From: Actinokineospora sp. NBRC 105648
GTDB lineage: Bacteria; Actinomycetota; Actinomycetes; Mycobacteriales; Pseudonocardiaceae
DNA length: 64,000 bases
Assembly (NCBI RefSeq): GCF_030269645.1
Contig: NZ_BSTR01000016.1
Location: 1-64,000 of the forward strand
Direction: 5' to 3'
In this document: positions 43,072 to 50,800 of the stretch, one piece after another
Layout: the number at the start of each line of letters is the position of its first letter
How positions within the stretch are numbered: position 1 is the stretch's first letter
Notes under the pieces: model-generated
Databases searched by the model: none
Told to the model about the DNA's origin: nothing
Seen by the model: only the letters and a program-made list of their open reading frames with translations
Translations under genes and position numbers: made by a program

Positions 43072-43418
43072 GCCCGCGATGCGCTCGGCACCGCCGCTCG
43101 ACGACGCCGCCACCAGTGAGTTGGACCGGATTCGGCGGAACGCCGAGGCAAGAACCCGGGAACCCGGCCACCAGCAGGGCGAACAGGTCATACACGGCGA
43201 TCCGGGCAGGTGTCCACCGGTGCGCGGGGCCAACTGGTGTCGGCCAGCGGGCCAGCGGAAGAAGATCGAGATCCGGGGCAACTCCGGCGGGGGCACCGAG
43301 CGTAGGACAGGTGTGGTGTCCGGTCGGGTCACTGGCGCGTGCGCGCGTCCGTGGGCACCGTCCCGGCGGCATCCTTCCCGCAGCGACCGGTTGCGGGTCC
43401 TCCTGTTCTGAGGTGTCC
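43072..43418. other. gene-free stretch upstream of the esterase gene
   Basis: The 347 bases hold no gene that I can support. A minus-strand frame reads RIAVYDLFALLVAGFPGS, which looks partly protein-like, but it lacks a ribosome site and its flanks are low in complexity, so it may be a decayed remnant. The esterase promoter should lie near the right end. Confidence 0.4.
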
Positions 43419-44384
43419 ATGAGATCCACCAAGCTCGCCGTTGTCCTCGCCCTTGCCTCCGCCGCCGTCGCGGCGGCTCCTCAGGTGGCGGTCGCGGACC
43501 CGCCCGCGCACAACTACCCCGTGCACTCCGCCGGTTGCCTGGCCGCGACGTCCCCGTTGCCGTTGGGGCAGTCGGTGGCTCAGACCATCACCTCCGGTGG
43601 CGTGACCCGCGACTACCTGGTCCACCTGCCCACGACCTACCTGCCCGGCCACGAGAAGCCGCTGGTGCTGGCGTTCCACGGCCGCAAGGGCGACGGCACC
43701 GACATCGAGCGGTACTCCAAGATCGACAGCCTCGACACCATCGCGGTCTACCCGGTGGGCGCCAAGGGCGAGGACGACGAGCGCGCTTGGCAGGGCGCGC
43801 CGTACGCGGCGGCGGTGGACGACGTCCAGTTCGTCGCCGACCTGCTCGACAAGCTGCAGACCACGCTCTGCGTCGACCCGGTGCGGATCTACGCGGTGGG
43901 CAAGTCCAACGGCGGCGGCTTCGCGGCCCTGCTCGCGTGCAGGCTCCCGTTGCGGATCGCGGCCTTCGGCGCCGTCGCGGGTGCCTTCTACCCCGGTACC
44001 GCCACCGGCTGCTCCAGCGTGGCCACGCCGATCATCGAGTTCCACGGCACCGCGGACTCCGTCATCGACTACGCCGGTGACAGCGACAACCACGGGCAGC
44101 CCGTGCCCTCGATCGCGACCTGGGTCCAGGGCTGGGCGACCCACGACTCCTGCCCGGCGACCCCGACCACGACACAGCTGAACACTGAGGTCGTCCGGAT
44201 CACCTGGGCGCCGTGCGTGCAGAACACGGCGGTGGCGCACTACAAGATCCTCACCGGCGACCACACCTGGCCGGGCGCGGTCGTCTACAGCGGTCCCGGC
44301 AAGACCACCTCCCAGATCGAGGCGCACCTGGTGATCTGGGACTTCTTCACCGCCCACACGCTCAACGCCTTCATCATCTCCTGA
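43419..44384 (+). CDS. secreted esterase, poly(3-hydroxybutyrate) depolymerase / LpqC family
   Basis: The 321-residue protein has a signal peptide (TKLAVVLALASAAVAAAPQV) and an alpha/beta hydrolase fold: oxyanion segment LVLAFHGRKGDGTD, nucleophile Ser in YAVGKSNGGGFAAL, acid Asp in EFHGTADSVIDY and His in TGDHTWPG. The family includes PHB depolymerases, feruloyl and acetylxylan esterases; the substrate here is unknown. Several Cys suggest disulfides. It stands alone between its own promoter region and a 30-base perfect palindrome terminator. Confidence 0.88.
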   Translation: MRSTKLAVVLALASAAVAAAPQVAVADPPAHNYPVHSAGCLAATSPLPLGQSVAQTITSGGVTRDYLVHLPTTYLPGHEKPLVLAFHGRKGDGTDIERYSKIDSLDTIAVYPVGAKGEDDERAWQGAPYAAAVDDVQFVADLLDKLQTTLCVDPVRIYAVGKSNGGGFAALLACRLPLRIAAFGAVAGAFYPGTATGCSSVATPIIEFHGTADSVIDYAGDSDNHGQPVPSIATWVQGWATHDSCPATPTTTQLNTEVVRITWAPCVQNTAVAHYKILTGDHTWPGAVVYSGPGKTTSQIEAHLVIWDFFTAHTLNAFIIS

Positions 44385-44389
44385 GCCAG

Positions 44390-44419
44390 CCGGGTGGTGC
44401 CGCGCGCGGCACCACCCGG
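44390..44419. terminator. bidirectional hairpin terminator
   Basis: A perfect 30-base palindrome, with 15-bp arms starting CCGGGTGGTGCCGCG, lies between the convergent esterase gene and the Gly-rich protein gene. Confidence 0.85.
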
Positions 44420-44428
44420 GGGTCGGGG

Positions 44429-45976
44429 TCAGGGGCAGGTGGCCAGGACGAAGGAGATCACCGCGCAGGTGGCCGTGTCCCGGTCGTTGGCCGGGTTCGG
44501 GTCGGCGGGCGAGGAGGCCGTTCGCACGCCGGTGACCGAGACGTGGCCGAGTGAGAACAGGTGCAGCGGGACGCGGAAGGACTTGGCGGTGGCCGCGCCG
44601 TTGGCGATGGCGTCGTAGGCGCAGGTGACGGTGCCGGTCGTGGTGGTGCAGCCCGCGGAGAGGTTCGTGGCGTGGGCACCCGGCGGGAGGGTGGCGGTCA
44701 GGGTGGCCGAGGTGACCGCGGCGGGGCCGGTGTTGTGGGCGGTCAGGGTGTAGGTGAGGTAGGGCACGAGGATGCCCAGGTGCGGCTTCGCGGTGACGTC
44801 GACGGCAATGTCGGTGGCCGGGGGGATGTAGGTGAACTGGCCCGCGCTGGTCGTGCCGCCGGGGGTGGTGACCTGGACGTCGACCGCGCCGGTCCCGGGC
44901 GGCGCGGTGGCGGTGCAGGTGGTCGCGGTGCAGGACACGCCGGTGGCCGGGTTGCCAGGGCCGAAGGTGATGGCCGTGGTGCCCGCGAGGTACGTGCCGG
45001 TGATGGTCACCGCGGTGCCGCCCGCCTCGGGGCCGCTGGTGGGGGTGATCGAGGTGACCGTCGGCGGGTCCAGGGTGAAGACGAAGACGACCAGGCCGTT
45101 GCCCGCGTTGGCCCCGTCGGTCACCGTGGCCGTCAGACCGGGGACAGTGGACGAGACGAAGTTGGACCCGCCGCCGCCCGCGCCGCCCGCACCCGCGGCG
45201 CCGGTACCCGAGGCGGCACCCGAGCCACCCCGACCACCGCCGCCGTAGCCCGCGCCGCCGCGCCCGCCGGCGCCGACCTGCGGTGGCACCGTCTGCAACG
45301 CGGAACCGCCCAGGGCGTTGGGGAAACCGCCTGGGGCGCCGGGTGATCCCGGGCGGGTGCCCACTCCCCCGGTGCCACCGGTTCCGCCCGCCGTGGCGGT
45401 TCCCTGGCCGCCACCGCCGCCGCCCTGGGCCACGTCCGCCAGGCCCGCGCCACCGGCGCCGGGACTGCCGCTGTCAGCGCCCGGGGTGCCCGGGTAGGCG
45501 GGCGAGCCGATCCCCGCACCACCCGCGCCACCGCCGGAACCCGCGGTCAGCAGCGCGGCGCCGCCCGCGGCGGTGACCGCGACCAGCCCGCCGCCACCGC
45601 CCCCGATCCCGTTGCTGGGGGCCGCTTGGCCGTTGTTGCCCCGGATGCCGACCGCGACCTGGAACACCTCCCCGGGTGTCGTCGGCAGGGCTGCCACGAT
45701 GTGCGCTCCCTTGCCGCCCGGGGTGCCGTCGACGGCGTTCCCGCCCCCGGCGCCATCGAGGGTCACCGCGGCGCTGCTCACGCCGGTGGGCACGGTGACG
45801 CTGCCGGTTCCGCCTGCCGCACAGGTGATCGTGGTGGTGGTGCCGACCACGACGGGATCGGCGCACACCCCGTCGGCGTAGGCCGGAGCAGCCAACACCA
45901 CGAGTCCGCCGCTAGCGAGGGCGGACGTCGCCGCCACCGCTAGCAGCCGGTGTCGAGCACGCGCGAATGAGGACAT
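44429..45976 (-). CDS. secreted Gly-rich protein with IPT/TIG and DUF11-type domains
   Basis: The 515-residue protein has a signal peptide (cleavage after AYA), a beta-strand N-domain, about 190 residues very rich in Gly (GGGGGGLVAV, GGAGGAGIGS, GGGGRGGSGA), then an IPT/TIG fold (PTVTSITPTSGPEAGGTAVTITG), and a DUF11-like repeat (LTYTLTAHNTGPAAVTSATL) ending near the C-terminal Cys. It resembles surface or matrix proteins. There is no sorting signal, so it is probably released. ATG at 45976 follows AGGGAGA. Function unknown. Confidence 0.85.
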   Translation of the reverse strand: MSSFARARHRLLAVAATSALASGGLVVLAAPAYADGVCADPVVVGTTTTITCAAGGTGSVTVPTGVSSAAVTLDGAGGGNAVDGTPGGKGAHIVAALPTTPGEVFQVAVGIRGNNGQAAPSNGIGGGGGGLVAVTAAGGAALLTAGSGGGAGGAGIGSPAYPGTPGADSGSPGAGGAGLADVAQGGGGGGQGTATAGGTGGTGGVGTRPGSPGAPGGFPNALGGSALQTVPPQVGAGGRGGAGYGGGGRGGSGAASGTGAAGAGGAGGGGSNFVSSTVPGLTATVTDGANAGNGLVVFVFTLDPPTVTSITPTSGPEAGGTAVTITGTYLAGTTAITFGPGNPATGVSCTATTCTATAPPGTGAVDVQVTTPGGTTSAGQFTYIPPATDIAVDVTAKPHLGILVPYLTYTLTAHNTGPAAVTSATLTATLPPGAHATNLSAGCTTTTGTVTCAYDAIANGAATAKSFRVPLHLFSLGHVSVTGVRTASSPADPNPANDRDTATCAVISFVLATCP

Positions 45977-46375
45977 CGGGGATCTCCCTTTCTCGGTGCC
46001 GCGCAGCGGCGGGAGACCGAGAGCCTTCCGCTGAGCCGAGTCCGCGCGGTCTTCGACGAGCCCGGCAAGCCTGCTCCGCGCGCGACCCCGCGAACACACC
46101 CCGAACGAGTGGCCGCGACACCCCGCTCGCCACCACCTCGACGACCATCGCGGACAGTGTCGGAGGCGACTGTCGACATGATCTTGAACCGCACGATCGG
46201 CGGCAGCCCACCCGGGCACGACCACACCCGCGCGCCATTCCGACCCACGCGTCCCGACAACACCACCCGTACGGCACGCGCCGCTTGGCGGTCCGCGGAA
46301 CGCCCACGCCCACAGACGGCGTTCCCCACACCACAAACGGCCCAGCCACCACACCCGGCCGGTCCAGCCGGGCTG
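45977..46375. other. gene-free stretch upstream of the Gly-rich protein gene
   Basis: The 399 bases contain no supported gene. I see a short GACAGTGTC palindrome near 46153-46161 and no RNA gene. The promoter of the leftward gene should lie at the left end. Confidence 0.4.
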
Positions 46376-46957
46376 CTAGAGCGTGCGGCCGAAGGGGGTG
46401 ACCGCGATGTCGGTGAGCACGCAGGCGGGGACCTCGTCGCTGGGAACCGGGACCGGGTCCGGGTCGTCGGGCAGCCGGAGGCGGACCCCGGTGGCGCGGG
46501 CCAGGCAGTGCTTGAACGACGCGCTGAAGGTGGTGTCGGCGCCGCGCGGCAGGGTGATCACCGGGGTGTCGCCGGGGAGGCGGGAGTTGTGGGCCTCGAG
46601 TGGACCGGTGGCGGTGTAGAGGGTGAGCTCGGGCCAGCCCTGGACGGTGCAGGGGTCGGCGCCTTCGTTGCGCAGTCGGTAGTCCACGGCGACGACGACG
46701 GTGGCGCCGTCGGAGGTGCGCTCGCGTGGACGCCAGTTCTCCAGCGTGACAGCCAGATCCGACCCCCGGCACGGCCGCGTTCGACCGCGCGTGGGCCGTT
46801 CCTGCGCGGCGGGCACCGGCTCGGGCGCGGCCGTGGGGCGGGCGGTGGTGGTGACCGCGGTCGTGCTGGTCGCTCCGAGGTCCGGCTGAGCGGACTCGGT
46901 TGGCACGCACGCCGCCGCGAGCACGCAGGGGACCAACAACAGCAAGAAACGGGACAC
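46376..46957 (-). CDS. lipoprotein with DUF4232-like domain
   Basis: The 193-residue protein has a short lipoprotein signal (SRFLLLLVPCVLAAAC, with the lipid Cys after LAAA), a Thr/Pro-rich linker and a beta-sandwich domain beginning CRGSDLAVTLENW, containing VAVDYRLRNEGADPCTVQGWPEL, the DUF4232 pattern. The domain function is unknown; the protein is membrane-anchored on the outside. GTG at 46957 gives the best signal; GTG at 46990 would add eleven polar residues. Confidence 0.75.
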   Translation of the reverse strand: MSRFLLLLVPCVLAAACVPTESAQPDLGATSTTAVTTTARPTAAPEPVPAAQERPTRGRTRPCRGSDLAVTLENWRPRERTSDGATVVVAVDYRLRNEGADPCTVQGWPELTLYTATGPLEAHNSRLPGDTPVITLPRGADTTFSASFKHCLARATGVRLRLPDDPDPVPVPSDEVPACVLTDIAVTPFGRTL

Positions 46958-47056
46958 ACGCGGATCGTGTCGGTACGCCACGGCGCCCACCTCACAACCA
47001 CGTGAATCCCGGGTGGCGTTCGCGTGATCGGCTCACTCCTGGGCCGACCGACTTGG

Positions 47057-47653
47057 TCAGGGGGCGATGACGGGGTCGATCCACGCCGCCCGCACAGTCC
47101 TGTAGGAGTCGTTCTCGGACACGAGCGCGATGCGCAGCGCACCCGTGATGTCGACGTCCACGACCCTGGTCTCGCCTAGGGGCACGGACTCGACGCGCCT
47201 GATCTCCTGGTCGGCGCGGAAGGAGAACTTCACCACCGCCTCGGTGTCCGACTCGTCCGACAGACCGAGCCGCACGCGCAGCTTCGTGTACTTGCGGTCG
47301 AGGTGGTACTCCTGCTCGTCCTTGCCGTAGCCGTAGCACGAAGCGACCATGTCGTAGACCTGTCCGTTCACCTTGAGCGGGCCGACCTTGAATCGTTGAT
47401 CGACAGGATCGATGGTGAGCAGGGACACCGCGCCCGGCGCGGACGACCCCGAGGTGGTCGTGACCAATGGCGTGGTGGTCACCGTCAGGGAAGTCGTTGT
47501 GGTGGTGGCGGTGGTCTTGGTCGTGCTGGTTGGTCTGCCCCCGGGATCGGCCTCGTGTTGGCGGTCGGCGCCGGCGGCGATGCCCCCGGCAGTGGGCTCC
47601 GCGGCGCGGGTGACCACGGCGGTCATCGCCACCGTGCCCGCGACCAATGACAT
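47057..47653 (-). CDS. exported protein with NPCBM-type domain
   Basis: The 198-residue protein has a short hydrophobic N-terminus (MSLVAGTVAMTAVVTRAA), a Thr-rich linker (TTKTTATTTTTSLTVTTT) and a C-terminal domain of the NPCBM/NEW2 type: VNGQVYDMVASCYGYG, YHLDRKYTKLRVRLGLSDES, VDVDITGALRIALVS. This fold binds carbohydrate in other proteins. No catalytic domain is attached. The N-terminal segment could be a signal peptide or anchor. Confidence 0.75.
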   Translation of the reverse strand: MSLVAGTVAMTAVVTRAAEPTAGGIAAGADRQHEADPGGRPTSTTKTTATTTTTSLTVTTTPLVTTTSGSSAPGAVSLLTIDPVDQRFKVGPLKVNGQVYDMVASCYGYGKDEQEYHLDRKYTKLRVRLGLSDESDTEAVVKFSFRADQEIRRVESVPLGETRVVDVDITGALRIALVSENDSYRTVRAAWIDPVIAP

Positions 47654-47761
47654 GGTTCCCCCAGATCGTCGAATGCCGGGGGCACCCTACCCAGGGATCA
47701 CGTTGCCATGGCCGGGGTTCGGCGATCCTGGCGATCTTCAGCCGGCGGTCGGGGAACGCGA

Positions 47762-47795
47762 GAGGGGCGCGCCCGGGAGTCCGGGCGCGCCCCTC
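47762..47795 (-). terminator. hairpin terminator of the nuclease gene
   Basis: GAGGGGCGCGCCCGG at 47762-47776 pairs perfectly with CCGGGCGCGCCCCTC at 47781-47795. It begins 13 bases after the stop of the nuclease gene. Confidence 0.85.
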
Positions 47796-47807
47796 ATCGG
47801 CTCTGCG

Positions 47808-50800
47808 TCAGTTCAGGGTGAGCTTCACCGGCACCTTCTGCACCGGCGCGTCCGGGTAGGTGATCGAGACCGACACCGTCACCTGGCCGGTCGGCTTCTT
47901 CGCCGTCTTCCACGGGAAGACGAACGAGTCGCTGGTCGGGTCGTAGAGCGGGGTGACCGAGCCGAGCGTCTGCGCGCCCTCGGCGGAGACCGTGACGCGG
48001 CCGCTGAGGAAGAGCAGGGCCGAGGCGAGCTTGGGCAGCGGGGTGCCGTTGGCGTCGACCAGCTGGAAGCGGATCGTCACCAGGGAACCGGCCGCCGCCC
48101 GCGAACCGTCCACAGGGGACAGTACGCGCACGCCCAGGCGGACCAGGTGGGTCGCCGTGCCGGTGCTCGGCGCGGACGAGGTGTCACCGCTGTAGGCGGC
48201 CTGGACCTGGTGGCCGCCCAGGGCCAGGGTGGCGATCGACTGGCTCGTCGCGACGCCGCCGGCGAGGGCGACCGGGCCGCCGAAGGCTCGTCCATCCACA
48301 GTGAACTGGACGGTGCCGCCGGGCACCACGGCCCCGGAAACCCTTGCCGTGAAACGAACCGCGCCACCGATGATGGACGGGCTCGGGGAGGCGGTGACCA
48401 CCGTGGTCGTCGCCGACTGGGTGATCTTGAGCGTCAGCGAGCGGTCGGCCGAGGACACCGAGTTGCGCGCCCGCACCACCACGGTGAACATGCCCGCGGT
48501 GAGGGGCGTGCCGGTGATCCGTCCCTCAGCGGACACCGTCAGGCCGGCCGGGAGGCCGGTGGCGGTGAAGGTGACCGATTCGCCGCCGGTGTGCGGGATC
48601 GTCGCCGAGTACGCGACGCCGACCGCGCCGTCGGGGAGCGGGGCGCCGATGGTCACCGGCTCCACCGCCGAGACCGACACCGGGGCCGAGGTGGACCCGG
48701 TCAGCGCGGGGCTGCCCGAGTACACAGCCGTCAGCGAGTGGGTGCCCGCCGACAGCGGCACGTTCAGCGTGGCCACACCACCGGTCAGCGCGACGTCACC
48801 GAGGACCGTTGCCCCGTCCCGGAAAGTGACCGAGCCGGTGGCGGGGACACTCGCCGTGACGGTTGCCGTGAGCGCCACGGCTGAGCCAGCGGCCACCGGG
48901 TTCGGCGTCGCGGTCAGCGTGGTCGCGCTGGTGCCCACCGAGACCCGCACGGTGGCGGTGATCTCGTTGGAGCCGTAGGCGTTGGTGGCGCGCACCGTGA
49001 AGGTCCGCTCCCCCGCCTCGGTCGGCGTGCCGCTGAGCACGCCCTCCTCGCTGAGGAACAGGCCCGCGGGCAGCGTGCCCGCGGCCAGGCTCACCGCGCC
49101 GGTCGCGGTGAAGGCGAACGAGTACGGCGTGCCCACCGTCGCCGGAGTCGGCGTGCCGGAGATCGTCGCCGGGGCACCGGGGCGCAAGCCGACCAGGACC
49201 GGGTCGTGGTCGCTGGTGCGGAAGCGGTCCGGCGCGTAGAGCGAGGCCACCTGGGCCGGGGTCTTGAACTCGGTGTTGTAGTCGAGCACCGACGGCTCGT
49301 CGGAGTTGTGGTGCGCCTCGCCCGCGCCGGTCACCTGGGGGACCAGCGACGACGACGCGAGCGCGTAGTCGAGGTAGCCCCACTGGCCGTCGAAGACGTA
49401 GGAGTAGGTGTCGACGCCGTTGTAGGCCTTGGGCAGGTTGACGTAGCCCGCGGCCTCCAGGGTGGCGATCGGGTCCTCGCCGGCGTAGGAGTTCAGGTCG
49501 CCGACGACCAGCACGTCGGGGTCACCGGCGGCCGGGACGACGGTGCCCGAGAGCCACGACGCCAGCTCGGTGGCCTGCGCGGTGCGGCGGGCGTTCCAGC
49601 AGCTCTGCCCGTCGCCCTGGTCGGTGTCCGGCCCGGTGGTCGGGCAGGAGCCCTTGGACTTGAAGTGGTTGGCCACCACGGTGAACCGCGCGCCGTCGTT
49701 CGTGCGGAAGGTCTGCGCCACCGGGCGCCGCTCGAAGATCGGGTTCTGGTCGACGAAGGTCGCGCCCACGACCGGGGTCACCGACGCCGTGCGGTAGAGC
49801 AGGGCTGTCTTGATCGCGTCCGTGCCCGCCACGTCGACCACGCCGGTCGCCGCGTCAGCGTCCACATAGGACCAGGCGCCCGGGCCGTCGGCCGCGTTGA
49901 GCGCGCCGACCAGGGCCTGGATCGCGCTGCCCGGGCCGTAGCCGTCGTTCTCGAGTTCCATGACGCCGGTGACGTCGGCGCCCAGGAAGCGGATCGAGGC
50001 GACCTCCTTGGCGAGCTGGCGCTGGTACTCGGCGTCGTTGTTGGCGCCGCGGCAGTCCGCCGGACCGCCCAGGGTGCCGAAGGTGCAGCCGGTGTAGGTG
50101 TTGAAGAAGTTGAGCAGGTTGGCGCCCGCCACGTGCAGCGAGGCCGCGCCGGTCGCCGGGCGGGTGGTCGGGCGCTGGTTCACCGCGTCGAACACCGCGT
50201 TGCCGCCGAGCGCGCCGACCGGGCGCAGCCGGTAGGCGTTGCCGCTGGCCGCGTTGCCCGCCCAGGTGTAGGTGAGCACGCCGACCGGGTCGGTGACCGT
50301 GTCGCCGCCGCGCAGCGTGTTCGCCGCCGAGAGCGGCTGACCACCCCGGCCGAAGACGATCGGGTCCGGGTTCTGGCCGTTGGTGTCGTCGTCGATGATC
50401 AACCGGTTGAGGTTGTTGGCGTTCTGCTTCGCCTGCACCGCCGCCTGGTCGGTCGCGCGGATCACCGAGGTCGGCTGCTGGAGCTTGCCGCCCGCGGAGA
50501 CCACGACCTGGCCGAACCGGCCGAGCTGGAAGTGCTCGGTGACGGTGAGCGTCTGGTGGAAGCGGACCAGCATGCCCTCGACCGACTCGAGGTCGGCGGC
50601 GTCGGCGCGCGGCAGGGTCAGGTCGGTCGGGGTGACCGCGGCGGAGGTGCCGCAGCGCTGCACGCCGGTGGTCGAGGCGGTGAGCTGGGTCTGGCCCTGG
50701 AACTCGGAGACCGGGCCGGTGACCTGGACGACGTCGCCGTTGGCGACCTGGTTGGCGCCGTTGTCGAAGACGAAGATCCCGTCCGAAGTGGACGCGTCGC